From Phlebopus portentosus (Eukaryota > Basidiomycota > Agaricomycetes > Boletales > Boletinellaceae), in NCBI GenBank assembly GCA_037892935.1, contig JAYXKI010000018.1, positions 952,805 to 1,016,804 on the forward strand: DNA of 64,000 nucleotides. The letters are read 5' to 3'. Position numbers and translations under genes: made by a program. The notes beneath the pieces are model-generated. The model was given only the letters and a program-made list of their open reading frames with translations, was not told where the DNA came from and made no database searches. This document shows, one piece after another, positions 22,851 through 35,197 of the stretch. How positions within the stretch are numbered: position 1 is the first letter of the stretch; each line of letters opens with the position of its first letter.

Positions 22851-25249
22851 AGTGTTGCATGAAGAAGATATTGAGATTTATTCATAAGCCTTGTCAGATT
22901 ACTATTGAACAGCTGCAGTGAGTGTCTGCATTTATGTTTAAGTCGCTTTTGTTCTGATGCACTATTAGAATCATAGTTGAGATGACTATTATAACTAGGA
23001 TGAAACCACTTCTCTTGTTGGTTTCACATTGCTATCACCCAATGCATATCTGGTATGGACTTCTGTCATTATGCTCATGACTTTCTAGCTGATAGCACTT
23101 GTAGAGTACTTATGAACAAGTTATCTTTAAGTCCTAAGAGTTTATGTGTTGTGTCCTGTAATGTCATTACTTGATAATTATAAGTGATCCTGTGCAATAT
23201 ATGCTTGTTTATGTTTAGGAAATTTTATTGTCTGACAGCATTTCCTGTTTGATCCCTCAAGGTATCCTACTGATCTAAGAGTTGTCTGCACACCACCAGG
23301 GCTCAATGGGAGCTGTTTCACTTAGTTGCATGCATGTAAGTCTGCACAATAGGACATAACTGGGTTCTCAATGTAGAATCTATATGTGTCATCTATCTAT
23401 TCTTTGTATCCTTCATCTGGAGATAGATCTTTGAGTGCCAGGGGTCATTGAGAGAGTCCGTCAGTGCATTTGAAGTCTGCCGCTGAGATGTGGCAAATCT
23501 TGAAGTTGAATGAAAGTATTCTGGTGATCCAGCAGTTGATTATAGCATTAGGTTATAAGTCTAGGTTGTTAATCATGCCTTTAATGTATGCTGTGTCTAT
23601 CTCTATAATAAGCTTGTGCACTCCAATAAGATATAGTTACATGGTGTGTAATGTATGAAATAGTCCATAAAGTTCAATTTTTGGTTGAGAGTATGTCACT
23701 TGCATGGCATTCCAGTTTATGAAACTGAAGTGATTAATCCTTCTTTATCCATTTACATGTTCTTGACCCAAATATTATTCTACTCCAATAATCGATGAAT
23801 TCACTGCAAGCATGACTTTGAGTTCTGATTGATAGTCGATTATGCATAGAGCTGGACATCTAATGACTGCTTTCTTCAACTCGTCTATTAATTCCTGTTC
23901 TTTGTCTGTCCAATTCAAAATGTTATTCTTCTAAGTGAGTCAATTGAGGGGGCATGTGATCTTGATAAAATCCTTAATGAAAATTCGCAGAACTTCCACT
24001 ATTCCGAGAAATCCTTTAACTTCAGTTACTAATCAGCATAGCAGCCAGTCCCTGACCTTCTAGATTTTCAATCCATCTGGTTCTCATCTATAATATATTA
24101 GTTTATGTTTAAGAAATATGATTGACTCAATGCCAATCTCTATTTTCTTTCCTGAGTACATTCCTCTCACTGCCTTGACTTGCTGCATAATTCAATTTAT
24201 ATCGCATATATGCTTGTAGATAAATTGCCTAATTCCTGAATTCTCCAGCAGGGTTTTGTAAGAGCTATCTGGGAGTTCATAACACATTTTAGGACCTAAC
24301 CTGAGCAAATTATCCATATACGGATTGATACAGTACAGAATCTCATCTTGTAGAATGACGGCAACGTCATTGTGCATAATCTGAAGGGAATTTGTATATC
24401 CCATCAGAAGAACTATCATTCTGAATATTCTCAAGGGTGTCTGAAAGATTGTAAGATCTTGAGAGCATTCATCTAAAACTCGCTGATCAAAAGCTACATA
24501 GAAATTAAGGCTTGAATAACAACTTTGTCCGCCACAACACTCTGCAATGGGCTTTATATTTGATGGAATAGCTAAATCTCAGATGAAAACACCATTCATG
24601 TCTTGCAGGTTGAGTATAAATCAAGGAGAGACTCTATCCTTCTTGATAAGGCAAAACTATCATAATCGGTACAAGGAGTTAGACAGTTCAATGGCTCCAT
24701 TCTTGATTTTCTTATAAACCAGGTTGATAGTATGCTCGAGAATACCTGAGGGAATTGGTATATTCTTGTATACCCACAGTACATGTGGTACCATTGGGAT
24801 GCAAATTAGATCAAAGTATTGCATATTGAAACTATCTCATTCCGCTTCTGTCTATGCTAGTGCTCCTTTCTGCAATATAAGTAGGTTTGCAACTAGTAGC
24901 TTTTCTTTGGGCTATAAGAACTGATTCTTGTCAATCCTGAGAGCTTCAAACTGCTCCTTTATAAGTCTGCCTGCAGGTATAAATAGTTTCGGTTTCTTTG
25001 GTATTTTAGGTAGTCCTTCAAGTGGGTTCAGATACCTCCTTCAAACGATCCAAAATTCTTCTGGTAGTACCTCGGGGATAGGCCGTACTTTCTGAGCAAT
25101 ACATTTGTATATAAGTATTACTGGGTTGTCATTGTCCAGGGTCTCTAAAATATATGATCTATAAGCTCAATTTAAATAGTCAGTAGTGAAACATATAGGG
25201 TCTTTCATCAGCTTCCAAAGCTGGTTACTAAATAGAGAGGTGAGAGTAT
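22851..25249 (-). pseudogene. Gypsy element 3: decayed reverse transcriptase and RNase H
   Basis: Minus-strand reading gives reverse transcriptase of the Agaricomycete Gypsy type: KCIAQKVRPIPEVLPEEF (about 25115-25062), a region with IPIPSGILE (near 24760), PLMGYTNSLQI-like phrase (near 24400), the catalytic position YMDN at 24309-24320 where YMDD is expected (GAT to AAT, again a transition), KVRGFLGIVEVLRIF-like motif near 24050-24000, and an RNase H/connection region ending near 22950. Multiple stops. The C-terminal limit is approximate. Confidence 0.82.
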
Positions 25250-27099
25250 TGTTAGGACCAGCATTTTCGGATGAGGTGGTCAGTCCAAGCGTACCAGAAC
25301 AAGTCTCTGCTTCCTCCTTCTGACAATGTATAATTGAAGAGTAGAGTAGCGAAGGTTAGATGTACTACTAAGAAGCAAGCTATAGGCTCAAGCTTAACCC
25401 AGCAGTAGAGTAGAGGTTTAATCAAAGGGGTACAGTTATAATTGAGAGTACAAAATAATTTTGCTAAGGGACAACACCCCACTCAGCTGGCGCCTTAAAT
25501 AAAGTTTCTACTGAATACTACCAACTGCCAAATACTACTGACTATACCTTGCTATTGGTCAGGACAACATGTTTCAGCTGGTGTCACCACCACAGTCTTC
25601 AGTCAGTGGTACCACTGACAATCCTAGTGGTGCTACCAACATTCCTGGTAGCACCACCATGTACTTCCTTCTATATTAGGCAGGCTTCTATTTACCTCCA
25701 TTGCTCTGAAGCTTCTTCTATGCTTCCTCCGATCACTATTCATATCACATGTTAATCCTGTTTGCAAATCCTCCCATGAGAGACTTCTTCCATGTGCTGA
25801 GATCTTGCTTCCTCGGTGCTCTATTTCCTCAGCTGAGCTTCTGCCGCTAATCTTCCATTATGGGGCTGACTGTGATCTCAGGGTTTGGGATTGACAGTCC
25901 TTGCCAATCTTCTGAGGTTAATCTCAGCAGCTATGTAAACTTGGCAGATACTCTTCTATGCCATACCACTATGCTGATATCAGAGTACTGTAGTCTGATG
26001 CCCGTCGTTAATCTGAACTGTTGTCCCAGGTGATTTGTGCTGTGCTATTTGTCTAATGTGATAACCCCTTCTTTCAAGCATTCCTATGCTTCTAGCATCC
26101 GTGCTATCACTTCTTCTGTAAGATCTTCAACATCTGATGGTGCCCTGTAATATACTGGCCAATTAACTTCCACTGCAGTATTTCGACACAAGGTCTGGTG
26201 ACAATGCTAATTAATCCAAGCTCTCACACAAACCTTCAATGTATAGATATCCTTATCATCAAGCTATATGGATACCTCATGATCATATGCACTCATTCCG
26301 TGATTCAGCAATAGTTGGTCAAATATTTGTTCTGAGAGTTCGGGCTTATGTCAAATCTTGGCATCAGCTGCCTCCCTTGTGACTAAGCACTCCATGAAGT
26401 TCTTAAGGAGCCACTCCGAAAGAACCCAACTCCTTTGGTATGCCAAATAACAGTTTGTACACACTAGACTTTTATGAACAAAGCGTCTAGTTGCACCTCA
26501 TCAATAGCATCTCTTCTGCAGGAGTTCTATGTATCTTGCGATGTTCCAGTCTTTCATCTGTATGTAGCTTTATTCCGGCAGAGAAGTATGTCTAATGTGC
26601 ATTCTAGATAATCCTTCTTGCAAATTGTATAGGTCCTCCCTCTCGTCACATTCATCTTCATAATATCATTGACCAGGTTCTTCTGGAACGTCTTCAGCAG
26701 CTACCTCCTCAGGTACTTGCTGCATTAGTGGGCGAGAATCACCTCCACTATTCTGTCTCTAAAGCCTTTCAAAATGCTCTTGATTAGACTGTATAATTTG
26801 ATGCATAAAGCGTCTAATTCCACGTCGCATCAGGTATCCACAAATTTCATAACAAGTATCATAGACATCAATAGAATAGATAGAAAATACATTATTGAGG
26901 CTTGAATATGAATAATTGTCTATGTCTTGCTGATGTCTTAGTATCAGTTCCTTGACATCTGCTGAAGAACCTGTTGTGCAATGTTATACAACATGTTCTG
27001 AATTTCTATTGTGACCTTACTATGTTGATTTCTGTTATTGGGGTTGGATAGCATTATATGCTGGTCTTCTGAGGTATAATCCTTAGTTTCACATTCTAT
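25250..27099 (-). other. Unresolved protease-RT linker of Gypsy element 3
   Basis: Spans the gap between RT and protease. A TGTTAGGACC phrase at 25250 looks like an LTR start, but no matching end or target duplication was found. A long Gly/Ser/Thr-type non-coding phrase with repeated TACCAAC/CACCACC elements occupies about 25560-25670. Parts of 26300-27100 can be read on the minus strand as degraded coding sequence without recognisable domains. Confidence 0.35.
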
Positions 27100-27438
27100 A
27101 ACTGTGAAGAGGGGTCATCCGAGTAGTGCTTGGAATGGTGCCTGACAAACAATATGCACTTACAGAAAAAGATCGATCCCAGCTATCATAAACTTGGCAT
27201 TCAAGGTGAGTTCAATAGTGGCCAACTTTGCTGTGTCCACTATCTCGATGGTCATGCTCTGGTCTGGTGATAGGGGCACTTGAAGTTTCTCCCAAACATC
27301 TTCTCTAATCAGATACACTGCTGCACCTTGATTGAGTATGCACTTCACTTCTATTGTGTCCTCCACTATAGCTGTAACTGTATAAAGGGGGAGAGTTGCT
27401 TCCACAGTCACTCCCAACATTCCGATGGACAGAATCAA
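27100..27438 (-). pseudogene. Gypsy element 3: decayed aspartic protease
   Basis: Open for 92 codons on the minus strand. CILNQGAAVYLIREDVW corresponds to the retropepsin active-site loop; the catalytic Asp appears as Asn (N36, GAT to AAT), so the enzyme would be dead even without stops. The downstream phrase with CQAPFQALLG matches the conserved second half of the fold. Lies upstream of RT in element order. Confidence 0.78.
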
Positions 27439-27681
27439 GTCCTCAGGTTATTATGATGCAGTTTTGCTTAGTTGCATAGTGTAACTCAGCAATTTAATGA
27501 GATTCACATCAGCAGCATTACATCTCTTTGTGGTAATGAGTTCCTTTAGTTACTTTCATAGTTCAGGAGTGATTGATAATAGTTCCCTTTGGCTAAGCAT
27601 AATGCTCATGTCGAGTGTTCAAGTGAGCATGTTAGAGATAGTGTTAGAGTCTTCGGCAGAGACTACATAGTAGTACTGGGA

Positions 27682-28071
27682 TTAGGGGTTCAAGGGTTTT
27701 TTAATATCATTGTGCTGCGGTGATGAATATGAAATTGCTGAGGGCTTAGGATTAGGGGGTGGCGACTGCCGTGCCTTTGAAGCTCCTCTTCCTGGCAGTC
27801 CTACCTTAGTCAAAATGACTACCCCATCAAACTTCTGCCTCTTACCAGTCACCACTTTCTTCTTTACCTTATTGAGCAAGATTTTTAAATGTTTCACTTC
27901 ATAATTAGTTTCTTCTGTCTGATCTTTGCCAACTTCTTGGAGCATTGCTGATGCTATCAGCTCAGCTGAGGTTTCTAGGTGATGCACATTGATTATGCTG
28001 TATTGAGGTTCAATATTCATTTTACATAAAGCCTGCCCATTATCAACCAGAATAATAAGTATTGATCGCAT
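27682..28071 (-). pseudogene. Gypsy element 3: decayed gag-proximal region
   Basis: A 129-codon minus-strand frame upstream of the protease. It contains a Lys-rich segment (KILLNKVKKKVVTGKRQK) followed by a Pro/Ser-rich tail (SPPPNPKPSA). No zinc knuckle is seen. Position and composition suggest the gag-protease junction of element 3; no direct domain evidence. Confidence 0.45.
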
Positions 28072-29474
28072 TTCTTTAAGAGCTCACTGCTTCTCTTTTT
28101 TACATTTGAGATTTTCCATGAAACACTATAGAGATACCTGCAGATTTGAGCTCAGATCTACTCTATTTAGACAATCTGACATGCTAATCATCAGAACAAT
28201 TGACTATGACCATATGTGGAAGGATCTGCAGTATAGATTAGTAGGTTATGCATTTATGATTTAGCAGCCTTATATTTTCCTCCATCTAGCCTCCCTCTCT
28301 ATTGTCTACCCCTTTCAGGTGACAAGCTGTAATGCAGATGACTTGATTATATGTCTATATTTACATTCTATTTAGTTTCTTTCCTTGTTTATCTCCCTGA
28401 ATCATGTTTCAAGCCTTTATTGTATGGGTGGCTCACTACTATATATAAGACTCCTGTGCCACTCTAATGAAAAGAGAGAGCCCTAGAACACCCTAGTTTT
28501 GACCCAGATCATCTCCAGTCAATTTCTCTAGTCTTCCAGCTTTGTTTCAGTTCATTCCCTCGAGTTCCAGTCCAGTTCTGACAGTTGTACTAGTTGTATA
28601 TATACTCCAGTCCAGTAGATTATCAATTTTACTCTAGCTCTATCAGTTCTTCTCTGATTACCTTAGTCTAGCATTTGTTCGAATCATCTCATTGTTCCAC
28701 ATCTTTGAGTATTTTCACACAAGAGTTTTATAGAGTTCTGCTTCATTGTGATGAGTTTCACTTTATGACAGTTTTTTTGATATCTTGTTCAGTCTGTATC
28801 TCCCTCATTTCTTATCCATTCATTATGATTCCTTGATCTATTAGGATCATGTTGACAAGTACTTTTGATTTCTTATTTTATATCATTAACTTAGCTAGCT
28901 AGTTTTTGACCTCAGAATAGGTGGCTCAGTTTATACTTCCGATATAGCACTCTTTTGTATTTTGCTTTCCCCTTCTCCCAGCCATTTTCCTTGACATCAG
29001 TACATACTTCTCATATTTTAGACACTCCCTCCTATATTGTACACATCTAGTTGACCTTCAGAGGTCAAACTCAGACCTTTAAACTGTTAGTTGGCCTTCA
29101 GAGCTGGCAGATAGGTTTTAATGCATATGAGATACAACCAACAAGTTGCATCTATACTCTTAGTCTGAATTGTCAGCATAGTCTATCAAATCATTAGAGA
29201 CTGACAAACTCCTATAATGGTCTATGCATCAGCTGTAAGTAATAGATTATCAAAGTCCTAAGGATCATCAGTACTGACTCTATTGATATCTGACTCTTGA
29301 CCTAGATCATCATTTGCCACTTGGGCAATATCAAGTTGTGATAGTTCTTCATCATAGGGCACTTTATATTGATACATCAGCTTCTCATCAGCAGCTCTCC
29401 AGCTCCTTACTTTTGTTATAGTAGGCTTCACTTCTATGTTAGTCTATTATGAAGTATGAGTGCAATACTAGAAG
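28072..29474. other. AT-rich island sequence without supported gene
   Basis: About 1.4 kb. A TATATATAAG box near 28440 on the plus strand, with pyrimidine-rich sequence after it, looks LTR-like, but ends could not be set. Near 29230-29400 the minus strand reads KVRSWRAADEKLMYQYK and further acidic sequence, possibly a decayed element protein. Nothing can be named. Confidence 0.35.
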
Positions 29475-31024
29475 TGTTAGAGGTGTAGGTCTGGGGTTAC
29501 ACTGGTTTTGATCTTTTTGCCTAAGCAGCAGTATGATCTATATACCCACATTTAGCTGTACCACATGGTCCTCTTACTATCCTTCCTAGTCACAGTCCTG
29601 GTTAGAGATGCTTTCAGAGACAAGGTAAAGTAAGGGCAGATTAGGATTTCCAAGAGGCGTAGTAGTACAAAGCACACAGTGAGTTATGTTAGAACACTAT
29701 CACCAGTATGTTAAGAGAATTGAAATATGAGGAAAAGATGGCCTACTTCTAACACTATTTATGCTTTCTAGATAATCTATTTTCTATCCTATTTCTTACT
29801 CATCTTCTCTCCACTTTACTCCACCTTGCTCCACTTTTCTCTACCATTATATCACTTTCTTCGTCATTCTGCTCCACTGGGTGCCACTTTGCTCCAATAT
29901 ATCTCCACTATGATAGAATTCTGTAGAGTTGCTGACTGAGACAATAGAGGTGCTGTTTCAGTATGGAAAGCTCCATTATCACTGCTCCATTATGATGTCA
30001 ATTCCATCACCAGGTGGGATTATAACTCTTGGTGCAATGTAGGCAGCTTGATATGTGACTCTTTGCTGTTTATCTTGTGGTCCAAAGGGTGTAAGCACAA
30101 CTTGCACATTGGTATTGAGATGTCGGGTTAGTGTAGAGTATGGTCTAATGCATACCATAAACTGTATGAGTTCCACTGGGGGATGTAGTTGTATTCAAGT
30201 GACTAGCCATGCTTTGCCTAGAAGTCTAATATCACAAATGTACTGCCATATCCTTTGTTGGAGTACCAGTTATAGTTGCTTAGTGTCCAGGTTTGCGTTT
30301 CTTGGTAAATAAAGGTTTGCTTGTACTGTAGAGGCTAGACATAGATTGTACAGCTCTGGCTTGTACTATCCTATTATCCTCCAAGTTATTAGGTCTATAG
30401 CTCGAGGGGTTCGAGTTATAATAATAAGTTCTTCATGCTGCTTGAGTATTATAGGATTTGGTAGATTGGCATGTAATGCTTCTTGTGTGTGACATTGGAC
30501 TTTGATCTGATAGTCACATATTTCACTTATAGCATGACATACTGTAAAGTATATCTCATAAAGGACTATATACGCTCAGGCACAAGTCTGACAGTGCTGG
30601 AATGCTAGTGATATCTCTATCGGGCTCAAATTAGCCTTTAGACTTTAGTTATTAGGTGTTAGGCTTTGGTAGTTACATTCTAAACTTCTTGAGCTTCTAG
30701 CAGTTTTAATCGCTTCTTGACTTCTTTTGATTAGGTCAGATCGGAAGTTTGGTCAGTGGTGTTAAAGTGATGGTCAGTAGTAATAAGTCAGTGGTGGTAA
30801 TTACCAGTCGGTGGTGTTAAGTAGTCCGCAGGGTTATGTACTTGTGGCATGCTTTCCAGGCACCTATATATTGCCATTGATGCCTATGACTGTTGCCTTA
30901 GTCGTGTGAATAGTAGTTTGGCTTCAGTGACTGCTGAACTGTTGCTAGTCGCATTTGAAATGCTAATCCTGTTGATCTACTAATTGTGTCGATCTTAATA
31001 CGAGTTTTTGAGCAGATCCTTTCA
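29475..31024 (-). repeat. Solo LTR (copy B, 1,550 bp) of the Gypsy element 1 family
   Basis: Homologous over its full length, in opposite orientation, to the LTR at 4713-6306. It reads TGTTAGAGG...CCTTTCA on the plus strand and is flanked by the perfect 5 bp duplication AGAAG (29470-29474 and 31025-31029). There is no internal element sequence beside it, so it is a solo LTR left by recombination between LTRs. The target duplication proves that the repeat unit is an independent insertion and fixes its ends. Confidence 0.9.
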
Positions 31025-31029
31025 AGAAG

Positions 31030-31489
31030 ACAAGACTATCAGTACTACTATCTCTTCAACACCATTTTTGTTGACAGTAAGCCACTCTGCCTTTCTTAGC
31101 CAGCCTCATTTCCATGGTCCTTCAGCAATGACATCTGCATTTTTAGAGTTCAAATGAGGGCTATTTGCTCACTAGGGCTCCAAGGCCATTGCTGCTTTTT
31201 TGGGAGAGGAGTTTTTTATGGCAGTGGATGCCTGCTTTGTCCTAACAGTCTTATAAGCTACAGTCTTGTGAACTGTAGTCTTGTAAGCTGTGAGTCTTCT
31301 AGAAGTGGGACTCATAATAATAAGAGATGAAAAAAAAAAGTGATATAGTAATAAAGAAGAAGGTAGCTGCTTATAAATATATTCCCACCTCGCTTACTAG
31401 CTCTCTAGAGATTGATGATCCAAAGTCTGCAAATATACACTATCTTCAGATTCAATAGTCTATACAAGTACATCATAGCAACAATAGTA
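31030..31489. other. Unassigned island sequence
   Basis: Repetitive phrases such as TCTTATAAGCTACAGTCTTGTGAACTG-like units (31248-31300, written here only as CAGTCTTGTAAGCTG) occur, then a poly-A run near 31328. No gene recognised. Confidence 0.35.
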
Positions 31490-32110
31490 AAAGAAAGAAT
31501 AACTATTCAAAAAATTAATAGAATATACCTGCCTGCAGAGTTGCTCAACAACTGAAGTATCATCCTGAGAACTGAGACTCTGCTGTTTTAATCTGGACTT
31601 GATTATGGAGAATGCAAGTTTAATAGAATTGCAGTCTGGTGAGTAAGGAGGAAGAAATTCAAGCCTAACACCTCTAAGTAAAGAGGTTAGTATATGCTGC
31701 AACTTGTATTGCTAGTGAGACAGACTGAGATTCAATGAGCTCCCAGATCTTAGGAGCCTTGTGTATTAGGTAGTTGTCTATCACAATGGCTGATTGGATA
31801 CTGGGGAAGAGATACATTTTATCCAACAGGCCAGTGATGAATTCCATAAATAATTTGGTATTAAATGCACCCTATATAATAGTGCAGTCAATTATTCTAT
31901 CGAGGCTAATAGCTGGTAAGATGGAGAAGCCAATGGAGTAAATCAGAAGCTTACAATATATCACAAGAGGCAGAATCACTATTTTCCCCTATTGAAAAAC
32001 TGCTTGCAACATATATAGCAACCCTCAAGAGCCTAAGTAGTATTGCAAAGAAAAGCCTGCTGATTGCAAGCACTCTCATCAACAAACACTAGCTGTTTTA
32101 CTATGTACTA
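31490..32110 (-). pseudogene. Decayed IS630/Tc1-like DDE transposase (DDE_3 type)
   Basis: Minus-strand fragments in element order: first catalytic motif FVDESACNQ (near 32095-32070), second motif SAIVIDNYLIHKA (near 31795-31755) and third motif EFLPPYSPDCNSIKLAF (near 31670-31620), in which the expected Glu after SI is Lys (GAA to AAA). This is the signature of the IS630-Tc1 endonuclease family that is common in Agaricomycetes. Frames shift between the motifs, either from introns or indels. No terminal repeats were found. It is inactive and differs clearly from the intact Tc1 transposase at 1656. Confidence 0.7.
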
Positions 32111-33758
32111 AGAGGTAATACATATGATGTACTGTGTATGTAGAGTCTCATTCTACTTGAGAGCTCTTTTTGATTACTAAATAATGATAATTTCAGTTTA
32201 TGTGAACTGTGTGAGGAAGCAAAGCAATTGAGACAGCCACCTTCTTAAGTGTAAAATCAGTGTGCAGCAAGGGCCTATATATAGTTGCATCTAAGACCTC
32301 CTTCTTCCATCTTTCCTAGAGCAGTAACTCAACTCATTGATGTAACAGTTATTGAGATTGCTTAGTGACCTACAAAGGAACTATATGATGTGAACCAATA
32401 GCTATCAGGACAGGTTTCAATATGTGCATACCTTGGTGTGGATATAATCAAGCACTCAAGGCCTTCTACAAAAACCAAGCTCATATATAGCAATAGTCTC
32501 ATTGTGCTTGAACTCTCATATTATCTAAAAAACTATTGTCTTAAGTATGTCGATCAAGGTTGCGGTCTGAGAAGTGCTGAGTTTCTTGTTCATAGTGATA
32601 ATACATTTTTATAAATTGTTAGACAGCCTTCTGCTATATCACCAGGGTTGTATAAATAAATGCTTAACATAAGTTGTAGAGATAGTAGCTGTAGAGATAA
32701 TGATAGCTTGAGATCAAGTAGCAACTCAATATATGAGTTAACCCTTACATTCTCATATGTGTTACCACCTCCTATCTCTTTGCTGTGGTGCCTCATATCT
32801 CATGATAGTCTACCCCTAACAACTAAGAGCTCCCTTATGCCTGTAAGTAATAAGAGATTAGTGAGGGTGAGGAGAGGACTGTGAACAAGTGATAAGAGCT
32901 GCTGTGCAGGGAGATACTACATATGAAAGGCTACCATCGTATGCATACACTCATGTATCTCTGAGAGATGTTTTTGTGGCCTTGATAGGCACACTTAGTT
33001 TGGTTGCAGCAAGAGTGCATGATAGTTGACCTTGTTCACCCAGATATAATTTTGAGTGACATTTCAGCAGAGAATAGTCATCAAGATGGTTTCAAGTCTG
33101 ATTAGTAGATAGTACATGTAATATAGCCACACCCAAGCCTAACTCAGCTTAGCTACTGTCTTGGCTGAAAGTGCCTATGCTGCTATCTTTTTAGCAGAAA
33201 CAATCAGATTTTTTAGTGTCTAAATGCATGAGTTATGACAGATGTAATAAAGTAGGAGAGAGTTCTGTGAGTAGGAGTGACAATAAACTATCTAGTTTTA
33301 CTACCACAATTATGTTAGGGAGCCTTGAGGAGTTGTATACAGGTGCCCACTGGGTTGGCCTGATTTATCAAACTTGAATCAGATTTTTCCAGATGATGTT
33401 GGACAAGCTACAATTTTTACACTGAATGGAGGGCATAACAAGGATTTAGCATTATGATGCTATCTTTTTAGTAGTGAAGTACATACTTAATAAAACCTAG
33501 ACATTTTTATATGTACTGGAGTGGAATTTCAAGCAGGTTTTTTACATAGTTATATCAGATTTTTATGTGCTGCATTGACTGAGATATTTGCTATATATAT
33601 ATATTTTGCTCATCCAGGATGCACTTTGCATTAAAAATACACATGATTTTCCAAATTGTCAACAATTTTGCAATTAGCTATAAAAAATACATACAATTTT
33701 TCAAATTTCTAAAGAATATATGTAAAATACAATGATTGTGTTGAGTAGAGAAATGTTA
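32111..33758. other. Unassigned island sequence with one foldback-end fragment
   Basis: About 1.6 kb with no supported gene. At 33640-33681 there is a diverged copy of the terminus of the foldback element (CACATGATT...CAACAATTTTGCAATTAGC), only about 80 bp from the complete copy 2. The rest is AT-rich and unrecognised. Confidence 0.45.
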
Positions 33759-34841
33759 CAGCTAGTTGCAAAATTGTTGGCAATCATGTGATTTCACCAC
33801 TTTTCCTGTCACAAATGCCTTAAAACACAGATAAAATCATATCTCACCCAAAACTCAATGGTTTCACATCATCTAAGTTGCTAAATTCATATTTTCAAAA
33901 GGGCTTTCATTAAGAAACAAAGATTGAGAAAATAGAGCAAAAAATGACCCCAAAATAGCGAAAATATTATTTTTTGCCTCTTCTTTGCATGTGCATTTTT
34001 TTCTGTGATCCCTGCTAGTCCAGCACCTCCCCAAAGCTGTCCAAAATGATAACATGATTATACTATGAATTTATAGTCTGAATTTGAGTTGAATTGTGTA
34101 CCAGAATGTACTGCTTTGAGGCATGCCTGAATCACTCAAAACTTATCATTTCCTCCTAGCCTCCCAAGCACCAGAAAAAATTCTTACAGGTCAGATTCAT
34201 ACATGTAAATTCATTTCAGATATAATAGACTAGTTTTATATATTAGCTAGGGCCTCAGCTTGCACTGGTGAGCTGAGAAGATGCTATCTAGAATGGTGCA
34301 TACAACCAGAACCACTTGTTTAGCACAGCTCCCCAGTGGATCCTACAGCAACAGGTGGTGCTCAAAGCTCATGTATTTAATCTATAGTGAATTTACATGC
34401 ATGAATCTGACCTGTAAGAATTTTTTCTGGAGCTTGGGAGGCTAGGGGGAATGATGAGTTTTGAGTGATTCAGGCATGCCTCAAAGCAGTACATTCTGGT
34501 ATACAATTCAACTCAAATTCAGACCATAAATTCATAGTATAATCATGTTATCATTTTGGACAGCTTTGGGGAGGTGCTGGACCAGCAGGGATCACAGAAA
34601 AAAAATGCACATGCGAAGAAGAGGCAAAAAAAATATTTTCACTATTTTGGGATCATTTTTTGCTCTATTTTCTCAATCTTTGTTTCTTAATGAAAGCCCT
34701 TTTGAAAATATGAATTTAGCAACTTAGATGATGTGAAACCATTGAGTTTTGGGTGAGATATGATTTTATCTGTGTTTTGGGGCACTTGTGACATGAAAAG
34801 TGGTGAAATCACATGATTGCCAACAATTTTGCAACTAGCTG
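33759..34841 (-). mobile_element. Foldback element, copy 2, 1,083 bp, inverted relative to copy 1
   Basis: Same length to the base as the copy at 18848-19930, with arms 33759-34213 and 34388-34841 and the same centre in reverse orientation. TA duplications at 33757-33758 and 34842-34843. Differences from copy 1 are mostly single-base changes. No transposase. Both arms carry the same 60-codon frame (33873-34055 minus, 34545-34727 plus), as expected of inverted repeats. Confidence 0.9.
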
Positions 34842-34843
34842 TA

Positions 34844-35197
34844 GTAAGAAGTGTTAGAAATCTGGTTCTGGGATTCTATAATATTCTATCTACCTTTAGA
34901 CACTGTTATTATAATATAAAAGTACTTATAGAGAAATGAATCTAGAAACTTGAATGATATAAAATGTTTACTTGTTTAATGAGATATAATAGTTTTTGAA
35001 TGTCTCTAAACTAGCCTCTAAGCCTAGAAATTTCAATACATTGATCTAGGTGCCAAAAGATCAGGCCTTACTATAGTCTTTCTATCCTTCTTTCGCTTAT
35101 GATGCCGGAGCTCATATCCAAATCAACAATTTTTGATTAACAGCAGTATCAAGTGAAAATGGAGTTTTACATAAATGGGCAGGCAGGCAGTGAAAGT
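34844..35197. other. Boundary between transposon island and gene-dense region
   Basis: AT-rich up to about 35100, then composition changes to that of normal genes. No LTR or repeat end was recognised at the transition. This is the 3' flank of the NDC1-like gene and would hold its terminator. Confidence 0.5.

Noticed and set aside
25250..25755. Possible solo LTR starting TGTTAGGACC
   Set aside because: No matching end or target duplication could be found, so it was left within the unresolved linker.
4713..31024. Large inverted segmental duplication linking 4.7-6.3 kb and 29.5-31.0 kb
   Set aside because: The right copy has its own 5 bp target duplication, and both end at LTR-type termini, so they are independent transposon copies.
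19634..34727. 60-codon ORFs repeated at 19634, 33873 and 34545
   Set aside because: All lie within the arms of the foldback elements and are the same sequence; conservation reflects the repeats, not a protein.
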